A stretch of 56,067 bases of DNA, from positions 1 through 56,067 of the forward strand of contig NZ_PEOG01000036.1 of NCBI RefSeq assembly GCF_002761755.1, read 5' to 3'. How positions within the stretch are numbered: the first letter of the stretch is position 1; the number at the start of each line of letters is the position of its first letter. A program made the position numbers and the translations under genes. Below, piece by piece: positions 1 through 7,899 of this stretch. The notes under the pieces were generated by a model that worked only from the letters and a program-made list of their open reading frames with translations, had not been told where the DNA came from and ran no database searches. The stretch comes from Roseateles chitinivorans (GTDB lineage Bacteria > Pseudomonadota > Gammaproteobacteria > Burkholderiales > Burkholderiaceae_C).

Positions 1-120
1 GGCGGATGCGGTGGCCGCGGTGGGCGCGGCCATCGCCGCCGGGCCGCAGCCCACGGCGAGCACGCCGGTCACGATAAGCGCGGCCGCGAGTCGCGCGCGC
101 TGGAACTGCTGGGGTTTCAC
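1..120 (-). CDS. Exported protein of unknown function, N-terminal fragment
   Basis: The reading frame starts at a GTG (120-118) with a purine-rich stretch (GGGAGAGAG) just upstream and runs off the left edge, so only 40 residues are visible. They form a typical export signal: a basic start (KPQQFQRAR), a hydrophobic stretch rich in Ala, Leu and Val, then a Cys preceded by Ala-Val-Gly, and an Ala-Met-Ala motif. This could be a lipoprotein or a signal peptidase I substrate. The mature domain lies outside the window, so the function cannot be stated. Confidence 0.55.
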   Translation of the reverse strand, partial: MKPQQFQRARLAAALIVTGVLAVGCGPAAMAAPTAATASA

Positions 121-239
121 GGTTCTCTCTCCCTGGTCGCTGTGAGCGATCCGCGCTGAACGGTGCGCGATCGGATTGCGTTGACGACGGCTGTCCCTCA
201 TCGGGGTGGCAAGCTCGCGGTGCCGCGGCGAGGCGAGGC

Positions 240-980
240 TCAGCGCCGGCACTTGCCGCGCGCCTCGGCGAGCAGCCAGAACGGCGCGCTGAGCAGCCCC
301 ATGCCGCCGCCGGCGTATTCGCCCTTGAGGCAATCGCCGCTGGCACTCTTCATCATCTCGTTGCCCAGCTTGGTCGAGGCATCGACCCGGTCCGGCGCGC
401 GGCTGGCGTCGTCGGCCCGCTCGGCCAGCAGCGGCTGGCCCTGCGCCGACTGGCGGATCGCGCGTCGCGTCGCCGTGCCATCCATGAGCTCGCGGCCGCT
501 GGGGCCGGAGGCGCCCGGGACGGGCGTCGGCGCGGCAATGATCACGGTGGCCCGCGGCGCTTCATCGACACGCTCGATCTCCGGCGCGGGCGACGCAGCC
601 CGTGGGGGCGCAGAAGAAGGCAGCGACGTCCGAGCCGTGTCGTCGGTCCGCGGGCGAGCTGAAGCGGAACGGCGGACCGCCGTGGTGCTGTCGGTGCGCG
701 GCCTGGCCGCCTGAGGCGACGGCCTCGGGGCCAGCGGTGGCAACTGGATCGTCACCATCCGGATCGACGAGCGTCGCTGCTCGCCATGCGCATCGCCACG
801 GTGCCAGGCGTGCTGCAGCCAGGCGACCAGCGCGATGTGAAGCAGCAGGACGGCGCCCAGCGCGATCGCGCGGAACCGGCGCGAGGTGCTTCGCGCCGCG
901 GCTCGCATCGCCCCGCGCGCCGCGTCATCGGTCGCGCCCTGGGCGGCCTCGTGGGTCGTCTCGGGCCTATGCATTGCCAT
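240..980 (-). CDS. Membrane-anchored protein of unknown function in an XRE/DUF2975 cluster
   Basis: The 246-residue protein has a short cytoplasmic N-terminus, one hydrophobic segment (about residues 38-57, IALGAVLLLHIALVAWL), then a long Pro/Arg/Ala-rich linker of low complexity. A compact C-terminal tail follows, with two cysteines flanking a Gly-rich hydrophobic stretch (DCLKGEYAGGGMGLL ... GKC). The layout recalls TonB-type anchored proteins, but no TonB domain is visible. I chose the ATG at 980 because a GGAGG lies five bases upstream; an in-frame ATG at 992 would give four more residues. It overlaps the end of the XRE regulator gene by 14 bases and is probably co-transcribed with it. 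Function unknown. Confidence 0.65.
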   Translation of the reverse strand: MAMHRPETTHEAAQGATDDAARGAMRAAARSTSRRFRAIALGAVLLLHIALVAWLQHAWHRGDAHGEQRRSSIRMVTIQLPPLAPRPSPQAARPRTDSTTAVRRSASARPRTDDTARTSLPSSAPPRAASPAPEIERVDEAPRATVIIAAPTPVPGASGPSGRELMDGTATRRAIRQSAQGQPLLAERADDASRAPDRVDASTKLGNEMMKSASGDCLKGEYAGGGMGLLSAPFWLLAEARGKCRR

Positions 981-1206
981 CGCCGCCTCCATCCGGTTCC
1001 TCGCCGGGTTCCCAGGCGAGCAGGTCGCCCGGCTGGCAGTGCAGCACCGCGCAGATCCGCGACAGGGTGTCGAAGCGCACGCCGCGCACCTTGCCGGACT
1101 TCAGCAGCGACAGGTTGGCCTCGGTGATGCCGATGGCCTCGGCCAGCTCCTTCGAGCGCATCTTGCGCTGGGCCAGCATGACGTCGAGTCGGACGACGAT
1201 GGGCAT
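967..1206 (-). CDS. XRE/Cro-CI family transcriptional regulator (YozG-like)
   Basis: This 79-residue protein is almost entirely a helix-turn-helix domain: RSKELAEAIGITEANLSLLKSGK forms the two DNA-contacting helices at about residues 17-39, followed by the FDTLSRICAVLHCQPGDLL helices. Small regulators of this type are typically encoded beside DUF2975 membrane proteins, as here: the DUF2975 gene lies seven bases upstream on the same strand. The regulator probably controls its own operon. A candidate operator, the AT-rich palindrome at 1797-1821, lies just upstream of the operon. The pairing is directly visible; the autoregulation is inferred. Confidence 0.85.
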   Translation of the reverse strand: MPIVVRLDVMLAQRKMRSKELAEAIGITEANLSLLKSGKVRGVRFDTLSRICAVLHCQPGDLLAWEPGEEPDGGGDGNA

Positions 1207-1213
1207 GGGCGGC

Positions 1214-1765
1214 TCAGATGAACTCGGCGTTCTCTTGGGCCATGCGCTGCGCCTCGCGCATCACCTGGCCCATCGCGACGAAGACCAGGCCGCACAGCAG
1301 CACGACGAAGTGGGAACTGCCCAGCTGGAACGACAGGTAACGCTGGCCCGGCGGGTTGCCCAGCGTCAGCGCCAGTACCGTCGCCGTGTCGGTGAGCGGC
1401 ATCGCCACCGCGATCGCGACCACCGACTGACCCATGCGCCGCAGCAGCCGCGTCGCGGCATCGGTGAAGACCTCGCCACGCAGGTAGCCGCCGAACAGGC
1501 GCCACAGGCACCACAAGGCATACAGCGTCAGCAGGGCCAGCGGCAGGTTGGCCGCCAGCGCCGCGCCGCGCGAGACCGCGTCGAACTGCAGCGCGTGCGA
1601 CAGCTCCCACTCCTTGCGAGCGGTGCGCTCGATCATTCCCGGGTGGGTCCAGAACACCGCATGGAAGCCGACCACCGTCGCCATCGCGATCAGCGCCATC
1701 GTGCGCACGCAGTGGGCGATCCAGCGAATGCGCTGCAGGCCGGCGGGGATCGGGGAAGGGCTCAT
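1214..1765 (-). CDS. DUF2975 family membrane protein
   Basis: The 183-residue protein has four hydrophobic segments (about residues 22-40, 70-92, 112-134 and 150-168) with short loops, matching the length and topology of the DUF2975 family (YoaS-like). These proteins are usually encoded with a small XRE regulator, as found immediately downstream here. Their molecular role is not established. The start at 1765 is the only ATG before the first membrane segment. This is the first gene of a three-gene minus-strand cluster and is preceded by an unusually AT-rich promoter region. Confidence 0.8.
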   Translation of the reverse strand: MSPSPIPAGLQRIRWIAHCVRTMALIAMATVVGFHAVFWTHPGMIERTARKEWELSHALQFDAVSRGAALAANLPLALLTLYALWCLWRLFGGYLRGEVFTDAATRLLRRMGQSVVAIAVAMPLTDTATVLALTLGNPPGQRYLSFQLGSSHFVVLLCGLVFVAMGQVMREAQRMAQENAEFI

Positions 1766-1796
1766 GGCGGAGAGGTGGATTACCGTGGTGTGGCAA

Positions 1797-1821
1797 GAAA
1801 TTACTGTAAAACAATAATTTC
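1797..1821. promoter_or_regulatory. AT-rich palindrome upstream of the DUF2975/XRE operon
   Basis: The arms GAAATTA (1797-1803) and TAATTTC (1815-1821) form a perfect 7-base inverted repeat with an 11-base spacer, inside a patch of A+T much richer than anything nearby. It lies 32 bases upstream of the DUF2975 start codon, where a promoter is expected, and is a good candidate for the operator of the adjacent XRE protein. Confidence 0.45.
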
Positions 1822-1989
1822 AAAACGACAACCGCGACGGCGGCTTGGCGTCCGCGGGGGCGGCCCGGGTCGTCATGGCGGCGCGGATCGTTGCAGTCGG
1901 AAGGCGGCTCGCGCGACGGCGGGGTGGGCGATCGGCGCAGCAAGCTCGTACAAGCGGGCCCTCGTCGTCAGCGCCGACAATCCGCGCCC

Positions 1990-2493
1990 ATGAGCAAGAA
2001 ATCCGCCCATGTCAGCGAGACGCTCGCGACGCAGATGCTGCGCCAGCACAAAGTCGCGTTCGGCGAGCATGTCTACGACTACGTCGACCACGGCGGCACC
2101 GGCGAGTCCTCCAAGCAGCTCGGCGTGCCGGAGCATGAGGTCGTCAAGACGCTGGTGATGCAGGACGAGAAGGCCCAGCCGCTGATCGTGCTGATGCACG
2201 GCGACTGCACCGTCAGCCTCAAGGAACTCGCGCGGCAGATCCCCTGCAAGAAGGTCGAGCCCTGCAAGCCCGATGTCGCCCAGCGCCACAGCGGTTACCT
2301 GGTCGGCGGCACCTCGCCGTTCGGCACCCGCAAGGCGATGCCGGTGTTCGTCGAATCCAGCGTGCTGGCACTGCCGCGCATCCTGATCAACGGCGGGCGG
2401 CGCGGCTATCTCGTCAGCATCGAACCGCGGGTTTTGACGGAGCTGCTGGCGGCCCGCCCGGTCGAGTGCGCGCTGAAGTCCGGGGCAGAATAG
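1990..2493 (+). CDS. ybaK: Cys-tRNA(Pro)/Cys-tRNA(Cys) deacylase YbaK
   Basis: The 167-residue product matches the YbaK/EbsC editing-domain family in length and motifs: the N-terminal HKV..F.EHVYDY stretch, EVVKTLVM (residues about 52-59), and the C-terminal KAMPVFVE.S and ILINGGRRGYLVSI segments. The family hydrolyses Cys-tRNA mischarged by prolyl-tRNA synthetase. The start at 1990 gives the standard family N-terminus; the open frame extends further upstream without resemblance to the family. A GACAAT hexamer ends eight bases before the ATG and no Shine-Dalgarno is apparent, so the mRNA may be leaderless. plsY follows after six bases. Confidence 0.9.
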   Translation: MSKKSAHVSETLATQMLRQHKVAFGEHVYDYVDHGGTGESSKQLGVPEHEVVKTLVMQDEKAQPLIVLMHGDCTVSLKELARQIPCKKVEPCKPDVAQRHSGYLVGGTSPFGTRKAMPVFVESSVLALPRILINGGRRGYLVSIEPRVLTELLAARPVECALKSGAE

Positions 2494-2499
2494 CGCCCC

Positions 2500-3216
2500 A
2501 TGCAAAGTGTCCTGTTCCCCTTGTTGGCCGTCGTGGCCGGGTACCTGATCGGTTCGCTGTCCTTCGCGGTGATCGTCAGCCGGCTGATGGGCCTGTCCGA
2601 CCCGCGCAGCTACGGCAGCGGCAATCCCGGCGCCACCAACGTGCTGCGCTCGGGCAACAAGGCGGCGGCCATCCTCACGCTGGTCTTCGACGCGCTCAAG
2701 GGCTATGTGCCGGTGCTGCTGGTGCTCAAGTTCGGCGCGCCGTACGGCCTGGAGGAGGGGACCGCCGCGCTCGTCGGGCTGGCCGCCTTCATCGGCCACC
2801 TGTGGCCGGTGTTCTTCAAGTTCATTGGCGGCAAGGGTGTCGCGACTGCGGCGGGCGTGCTGCTCGCGATCAATCCCTGGCTGGGCCTGGCGGTGCTCGG
2901 CGTGTGGATCGCGATGGCGGTGGTGTTCCGCTATTCCTCGCTGGCGTCGCTCAGTGCCGCCGTGGCCGCGCCGCTGCTGCAGATGCTGATCTGGGACGTC
3001 GGTCCCGAACTGCCCGCCATCGCGCTGATGAGCCTGCTGCTGGTCTGGCGCCATGCGGCCAACATCAAGAAGCTGATGGCCGGCACCGAGAGCAAGCTCG
3101 GCCAGAAGGCGGCGCCCGCAGCCACCGTGCCGGCCGCGAAGTCCCATCGCCACGAGCATTCGCGCGAGAAGCGCGAACACAAGTCTTCCCACAAACCCAG
3201 GCAGCACAGCAAATGA
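2500..3216 (+). CDS. plsY: Glycerol-3-phosphate acyltransferase PlsY
   Basis: PlsY transfers the acyl group of acyl-phosphate to glycerol 3-phosphate, the first step of phospholipid synthesis. The 238-residue membrane protein shows the family loops in order: GSLSFAVIVSR near residue 15, GSGNPGATNVLR (about 38-49), then GHLWPVFFKFIGGKGVAT (about 101-118) between hydrophobic helices. It is longer than usual (about 200 residues) because of a C-terminal tail of some 35 residues very rich in His, Lys and Arg (SHRHEHSREKREHK). The stop codon overlaps the start of the RidA-family gene (ATGA), indicating translational coupling. A CAGAAT hexamer eight bases before the ATG is a possible -10 box. Confidence 0.93.
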   Translation: MQSVLFPLLAVVAGYLIGSLSFAVIVSRLMGLSDPRSYGSGNPGATNVLRSGNKAAAILTLVFDALKGYVPVLLVLKFGAPYGLEEGTAALVGLAAFIGHLWPVFFKFIGGKGVATAAGVLLAINPWLGLAVLGVWIAMAVVFRYSSLASLSAAVAAPLLQMLIWDVGPELPAIALMSLLLVWRHAANIKKLMAGTESKLGQKAAPAATVPAAKSHRHEHSREKREHKSSHKPRQHSK

Positions 3217-3563
3217 GCAGCATCGAACGTTTCGACGTCGGCCCCCGTCTCTCCGAGATGGCCATCCACAACGGCGTGGTCTACCTCGCCGGCCAGGTGC
3301 CGTCCGACGCCAGCGCCGACATCCAGGGCCAGACCGAGCAGGTCCTGGCGATGATCGACCAGTTGCTGGCCCGCGCCGGCAGCGACAAGACCAAGATCCT
3401 GCGTGCGCAGCTGTACATCGCCGACCTCAAGGACCTGGCCGGCATGAACGCCGCGTGGGACGCCTGGGTGCCCGCGGGCCACACGCCGCCGCGGGCGACG
3501 GTCGAGGCCAAGCTGGCCAAGCCCGAGTGGAAGATCGAGATCGTCATCACCGCCGCGGTGTGA
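3213..3563 (+). CDS. RidA/YjgF family protein
   Basis: The 116-residue protein has the RidA fold signature: an N-terminal SEMAIHNGVVYLAGQVP strand pair, the helix with TEQVLAMIDQLLARAGSDKTKIL, and the C-terminal PPRATVEAKLAKPEWKIEIVITA, which carries the conserved Arg (R98) and Glu used to bind imine intermediates. RidA proteins hydrolyse reactive enamines/imines made by PLP enzymes; this branch (YoaB/DfrA-like, length about 115) is less characterised. The ATG overlaps the plsY stop by four bases, so translation is probably coupled. Confidence 0.88.
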   Translation: MSSIERFDVGPRLSEMAIHNGVVYLAGQVPSDASADIQGQTEQVLAMIDQLLARAGSDKTKILRAQLYIADLKDLAGMNAAWDAWVPAGHTPPRATVEAKLAKPEWKIEIVITAAV

Positions 3564-3594
3564 TCGACCCACGCCGGTCTCCGATCGACGCCCC

Positions 3595-3627
3595 ATGAAG
3601 AACGCCGGCATCGCCGGCGTTCTTCAT
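3595..3627 (+). terminator. Perfect 15-bp hairpin between convergent genes
   Basis: Bases 3595-3609 pair perfectly with 3613-3627 around a 3-base loop (ATC). The hairpin follows the RidA-family gene by 31 bases and is followed by a pyrimidine-rich TCCTCTTCC. Its right arm contains the stop codon of the convergent yciO gene. It is a likely terminator for plsY-ridA. Confidence 0.7.
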
Positions 3628-4271
3628 TCCTCTTCCGCTTCCTCCAGTTCCAGCCCGAGGCAAGCCGGATCGCCGCAGCCGCGGCGCACCAGCATCGGCG
3701 GATCCGCGGTCAGGTCGACGACGGTGGTCGGCTTCATCGGGCAGGCGCCGGCGTCGATGATCAGCTGGATCTGCTTGTCGTAGCGCGCGGTGATCTGCTC
3801 CGGATCATTGAGCGGCTCATGCTCCCCGGGCGGGATCAGCGTGGTGGCCAGCAGCGGGCCCCCCACCAGCGCGAGCAGCTCCTGGGTGACGCGGTGATCC
3901 GGCACGCGCAGGCCGATGGTGCGTCGCGACGGATGCGACAGCCGCCGCGGCACCTCCTTTGTCGCCTCCAGGATGAAGGTGAAGGGCCCCGGCGTCGCCG
4001 TCTTGATCATCCGGTACTGCTTGTTGTCGACGCGCGCATAGCTGCCCAGCTCGCTGAGGTCGCGGCACAGCAGCGTCATGTGGTGCTTGTCGTCGACGCC
4101 GCGGATGCGGCGCAGCGCCTCGGCCGCGGCCTTGTCGTCGAGCTGGCACACCAGCGCGTAGCTGGAGTCCGTCGGGATCGCGCCGATGCCGCCCTGGCTC
4201 AGGATCTGCGCCGCCTGGCGCAGGAAGCGGGCCTGCGGGTTGTCGGGGTGGACTTCAAAGATCTGGGCCAT
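3624..4271 (-). CDS. yciO: YciO, Sua5/YrdC family (threonylcarbamoyladenylate synthase-like)
   Basis: The 215-residue protein belongs to the YrdC/Sua5 fold that makes threonylcarbamoyl-AMP for the t6A tRNA modification. It resembles the YciO branch rather than TsaC: HPDNPQARFLRQAA near the start, GGIGAIPTDSSYAL (about residues 26-39), HHMTLLCRDLSELGSYARV (about 60-78), PGPFTFILEATKEVPRRL and a KTIGLRVP-type strand. YciO activity in vivo is less certain than that of TsaC. The start at 4271 matches the family N-terminus (AQIFEVHP). It lies 79 bases downstream of rnm on the same strand; yciV(rnm) and yciO are also neighbours in Escherichia coli. Confidence 0.87.
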   Translation of the reverse strand: MAQIFEVHPDNPQARFLRQAAQILSQGGIGAIPTDSSYALVCQLDDKAAAEALRRIRGVDDKHHMTLLCRDLSELGSYARVDNKQYRMIKTATPGPFTFILEATKEVPRRLSHPSRRTIGLRVPDHRVTQELLALVGGPLLATTLIPPGEHEPLNDPEQITARYDKQIQLIIDAGACPMKPTTVVDLTADPPMLVRRGCGDPACLGLELEEAEEE

Positions 4272-4350
4272 GGTCCTCGCCTGTGGCAATCGGTGTGCGG
4301 GCCGGTCTGCGTGCCGGCGTGCCGGGGTATCTGCGCCGATCGGGCCGGCG

Positions 4351-5310
4351 TCACGCCGGCCAGTGGATGCGGTATTCGAGCGCGTTCCACACCGGCTTGA
4401 GTTTGCCGGAGAGGTGCTGCTCGAGCCGGCCCAGGTCGACGCGGCTCTCCTCCGGACTGTGGAAGTCCGAGCCGCGCGAGGCGAGCAGGTCGAATTCGAG
4501 CGCCGTGTCGGCGTACTGGACCATGTCCGCCGCCGTGTGGCTGCCGGTGACGACCTCGATGCCGCGGCCGCCATGGGCGATGAACTCGGTGATCAGCGCG
4601 TACTCCTCGGTCGGCGTGAAGCCGTAGCGCCCCGGATGCGCGATGACCGCGATGCCGCCGGCGTCGACGATCCATCCCACCGCGTCGCGCAGCGCGGCCC
4701 AGCGGTGCGGCACGTAGCCGGGCTTGCCCTCGGTCAGGAAGCGGCGGAAGACCTCCGGCACGTCGGCGCACTGGCCGGTCTCGACCAGGAAGCGCGCGAA
4801 GTGCGTGCGAGAGATCAACTCCGGATTGCCGGCATGCTTGAGCGCGCCTTCGTAGGCGCCATGGATGCCGACCTTGGCCAGCCCGTCCGACATTTCCCTG
4901 GCGCGCGCGCCGCGACCGCCGCGCGTGGCGCGCAGGCCCTCGACGATGCGGGGATCGTGATGGTCGAAGCCCAGGCCGACGATGTGCACCACCTTGCCGG
5001 CGAAGGTCACCGAGATCTCCACGCCGGTCAGGTAGGCGAGGCCCTGCGCGCGCGCGGCCTCCAGCGCGCGCTGCTGGCCGCCGACTTCGTCATGGTCGGT
5101 CAGCGCCCAGAGCTCGACGCCATTGGCCTTGGCGCGCGCGGCCAGCGCCTCGGGCGAGAGCGTGCCGTCGGAGACGGTCGAGTGGCAGTGCAGGTCCGCG
5201 TTGGTCTGCGGGTGCAGCGCGATGCGCGCCGGCACGTGCGCGGGCGCGAACCCCGGCGCGGGCGTCGAATCGGCGGGAAGGGCGGTGGGCGCGAGGGGCG
5301 GGGTGTTCAC
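4351..5310 (-). CDS. rnm: PHP-domain 5'-3' exoribonuclease / 3',5'-nucleotide bisphosphate phosphatase (RNase AM)
   Basis: The 319-residue protein carries the PHP metal-binding motifs: D-L-H-C-H-S (residues 39-44), the following D48, T-D-H-D (71-74), GVEISV, the ISRTHFARFL segment typical of the YciV family, AHPGRYGF and the final GSDFHSPEE. YciV/RNase AM removes nucleotides from the 5' end of short RNAs and rRNA and dephosphorylates pAp-type compounds. The GTG start at 5310 is supported by its four-base GTGA overlap with the stop of the EAL-GGDEF gene. The first 35 residues are a Pro/Ala-rich extension without family resemblance. yciO follows. Confidence 0.88.
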   Translation of the reverse strand: MNTPPLAPTALPADSTPAPGFAPAHVPARIALHPQTNADLHCHSTVSDGTLSPEALAARAKANGVELWALTDHDEVGGQQRALEAARAQGLAYLTGVEISVTFAGKVVHIVGLGFDHHDPRIVEGLRATRGGRGARAREMSDGLAKVGIHGAYEGALKHAGNPELISRTHFARFLVETGQCADVPEVFRRFLTEGKPGYVPHRWAALRDAVGWIVDAGGIAVIAHPGRYGFTPTEEYALITEFIAHGGRGIEVVTGSHTAADMVQYADTALEFDLLASRGSDFHSPEESRVDLGRLEQHLSGKLKPVWNALEYRIHWPA

Positions 5311-7187
5311 CCGGCCGATTCTAGGAGGGGCGCCATGTCCGGGATGGCAGCACTGGAACGGCGGCGGTCGACGAAGTAGCGGCTCGGGCCGGTGCCGCAC
5401 TTGGCGACGTGCTTGGGCTCGGTCAGCGCGGCGGACAGCGCGCGGACGCTGTCGAAGGCGCCGGGCTGCACCTGGATCACGCCGGCGCTGAGCGTGGGCA
5501 GCGGGTTGAAGGACTCCTGGTTCTGCCGGTTCAGCGTGACGTAGCCGCCCAGCGCCTGATGCTCGGCGGAGAAGAACGGGCGGATCTGGCGGTCGAACTC
5601 GCGGCAGACGCGGGTGACGCGCGCGGTCCAGTCCGGCGAGCCCAGCACCATCACGAAGTCGTCCCCGCCGATGTGGCCGACGAAGTCCAGCACCGGATCG
5701 CCGGCGTTCTGCAGGATCTGGGCGCAGAGCTTGATGATGTCGTCCCCCGCCGTGTAGCCGTAGACATCGTTGAAGGGCTTGAAGTGGTCGATGTCCCAGG
5801 CGACGACGACGAACTCCCGGCCCTCGTGCAGCAGCGCGTCCAGATGCTGGTCGGTCGGCACGTTGCCGGGCAGCAGCGTCAGCGGGTTGGCATAACGCGC
5901 GCTGTGAACCTGCAGGTCGGAGACCGCCTTGAGCAGGTCGGTGCTGCGGCCGGTGCCGAAGTATTCGCCGTTGCGGGTGACGATGAAGCCGTCGACCATC
6001 AGCCGGTCGTCCAGGCTGGAGATTGCGTCGCTCATCTCCCGCAGCGAGGTGCCGGCATCGAAGATCAGCGGCTGCGGATCCATCAGCGCGGTGCAGGAGC
6101 GCTTCTCGTGGATGTCCATGAAGTAGCGCTCGGCGCTGCGCTTGAGTACCTGCAGCGAGCGCAGGATGCCGATCGGCCGGTTGGCCTCGTCCAGCACCGG
6201 CATCGAGAACAGCTGCTCGTCGCGCTGGAACATGTCGGCGACGGTCTGGCAGTTGAGCTTGGGCGTGACGGTGTGGCTGCGGCGCGCGAGCTGCGCGGCG
6301 GTGGTGATCGCGTCGGGCGGCAGCCGCATCCAGTCGGCATGGCGGCGCCGGTGCTCGGGCGCCAGCAGCGCGTCCACCTCCGCCCGCAGCGCGGCACGCG
6401 GCGCGGCGCTCGGGCGCGCGAGCAGGTAGCCCTGGCAGACCGGCACGCCCAGGCGGCGCAGCACGGTCAGGTCGCTGAGCTGCTCCAGCCCCTCCGCCAC
6501 GACGGTGCAGCCGGAGCTGGCCGCCATCTCGAGGATCGAGCGGACGAACTGCTGCTTGAGCGGCTCCTGCGCGATGCCGTCGATGAAATGGCGGTCGATC
6601 TTGACGAAGTCGGGCCGGATGTCCATCCAGCGCTTCAGGCTGGCGAAGCCTTCGCCCAGGTCGTCCAGCGCGACGACGAAGCCCAGCTCGCGCAGGCTGC
6701 GCATGCTGTCCTGCAGCCGTTCCGGCTCGAGGATGGGACGGGTCTCGGTCAGTTCGATGACCACGCGCGACGCCGGCAGGTCGAGCTGCGCGAACTCGCG
6801 GGCGATCAGCGCGCCGCGGTCGCTGGTGGCCAGCAAGGTGTCGGCCGTCAGGTTGAGGAAGAGCTGGCCGGGCAGCTTGAGTTCCTTGAAGCGGCGCAGT
6901 GCCCGGCGCACCACCAGCCGCTCCAGTTCCACCAGGCGACCAAGCCGCGCGGCGGCCTCGAACAGCACCAGCGGCGAATGCAGCGGCGTGTCCGCCGGCC
7001 CGCGCGTCAGGGCCTCGTAGCCGAGGATCTGGGCCCGCTCCACTTCCACGAGCGGTTGGAAATGGATGTCCAGCGCCCCGTCGCGGATCAGGGCGGACAG
7101 GGCGATGCTCAACGGATCGGGCGGTTGCAGGTGGGTGGTTGGCATGGGAAGGACCACGGCGACTGGAGCGTCGCGTGGTGTCCCCAT
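5307..7187 (-). CDS. Cyclic-di-GMP protein with EAL, CBS-like and degenerate GGDEF domains
   Basis: The 626-residue soluble protein has an N-terminal EAL domain (about 30-270) with the expected catalytic set: YEALTR (57-62), N in FLNLT, E in IELTE, the DD pair in VALDDLG, K in FVKID, VVAEGLE and QGYLL, so phosphodiesterase activity is plausible. Residues about 300-425 resemble a CBS-type pair (FSMPVLDEANRPIGIL ... FIVTRNGEYFGTG). The C-terminal GGDEF domain reads GGDDF (507-511), and the inhibitory RxxD site is PVLD, so cyclase activity and product inhibition are doubtful. The stop overlaps the rnm start. An in-frame ATG at 7145 is an alternative start: the ATG at 7187 sits within a CAGAAT hexamer that could be a -10 box. 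Confidence 0.88.
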   Translation of the reverse strand: MGTPRDAPVAVVLPMPTTHLQPPDPLSIALSALIRDGALDIHFQPLVEVERAQILGYEALTRGPADTPLHSPLVLFEAAARLGRLVELERLVVRRALRRFKELKLPGQLFLNLTADTLLATSDRGALIAREFAQLDLPASRVVIELTETRPILEPERLQDSMRSLRELGFVVALDDLGEGFASLKRWMDIRPDFVKIDRHFIDGIAQEPLKQQFVRSILEMAASSGCTVVAEGLEQLSDLTVLRRLGVPVCQGYLLARPSAAPRAALRAEVDALLAPEHRRRHADWMRLPPDAITTAAQLARRSHTVTPKLNCQTVADMFQRDEQLFSMPVLDEANRPIGILRSLQVLKRSAERYFMDIHEKRSCTALMDPQPLIFDAGTSLREMSDAISSLDDRLMVDGFIVTRNGEYFGTGRSTDLLKAVSDLQVHSARYANPLTLLPGNVPTDQHLDALLHEGREFVVVAWDIDHFKPFNDVYGYTAGDDIIKLCAQILQNAGDPVLDFVGHIGGDDFVMVLGSPDWTARVTRVCREFDRQIRPFFSAEHQALGGYVTLNRQNQESFNPLPTLSAGVIQVQPGAFDSVRALSAALTEPKHVAKCGTGPSRYFVDRRRSSAAIPDMAPLLESAG

Positions 7188-7266
7188 TCTGGGCGGCCTC
7201 TATGTCATCGCTTTGACAAACAGTTACAGCATGACCGGTGCGTGAAATCCGCCGCGATCGGCCCGT

Positions 7267-7728
7267 TCAGGGGCGTTGCTTGCTGAAGTCGCGCTCCGGG
7301 AAGAGCCGGGTGGTCAGCTCGCCAAGGCTTTCGTGGACCACGTCGACATTGGTTTCGTCGATCACCAGCTTCGCGACCTGTGGGCTGAGCGCCTTGCGCA
7401 GCAGGCCGAGGAAGCGCGGCGCGGCCACGATGCGCAGCTGCGTCACTTCGCCGTTGTTGAAGCCGTCGTCCAGCGTCCGGGCCACGCGGGTGGCGAAGCC
7501 GATGGCTTCCTGGTGCAGCTCGTCGACGCCCGCCGAGGAGGTCACGTTGTTGCCGCGCCGGCCCTCGGCGTCGCGACGCAAGTCGGCCTTGTCCGCGTGC
7601 GCCGCGGCATCGGTGAGCGTGGTGACGTCTTCCAGGTCGCCGCCTTCTTCCGGGAGCTTCAGCAGGCGGGCCACGCCTTCGTCCGCCACCAGTACCCAGA
7701 GCTTGCCGTCGTCCTTGTATGCAGCCAT
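7267..7728 (-). CDS. Host attachment protein family
   Basis: The 153-residue protein matches the family named host attachment protein: an opening WVLVADEGVARLLKL strand-helix, a central charged loop with GRRGNNVTSSAGVDELHQEAIGFATRVARTL, the strand LRIVAAPRFLGLLRKAL (about 98-114), and the terminal ESLGELTTRLFP. The name comes from a plant-attachment phenotype in rhizobia; the biochemical role is unknown and most relatives are in non-symbiotic bacteria. The ATG at 7728 has an AAGGAA eight bases upstream. It stands alone, 171 bases from the divergent trxC. Confidence 0.8.
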   Translation of the reverse strand: MAAYKDDGKLWVLVADEGVARLLKLPEEGGDLEDVTTLTDAAAHADKADLRRDAEGRRGNNVTSSAGVDELHQEAIGFATRVARTLDDGFNNGEVTQLRIVAAPRFLGLLRKALSPQVAKLVIDETNVDVVHESLGELTTRLFPERDFSKQRP

Positions 7729-7899
7729 CTCGATTCCTTCAGCAGAGTTCTCGTTGATCGGGAGGCGGCAAACGCCGTACCTTGGAACCGCCCCGTCCGG
7801 TGGAGGCGCGGCCGCGCGCAATGGCACATGATTTGCCCTTCGCAAGAGGCCCTGTGGCCGCTTCACCGCGCCCGCCGGCGCCTTCCACGCGAGACCGCC

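Noticed and set aside
7187..7266. A promoter for the EAL-GGDEF gene
   Set aside because: A TTGTCA-like -35 is present on the minus strand but I could not pair it with a convincing -10 at normal spacing, and CAGAAT overlaps the annotated ATG.
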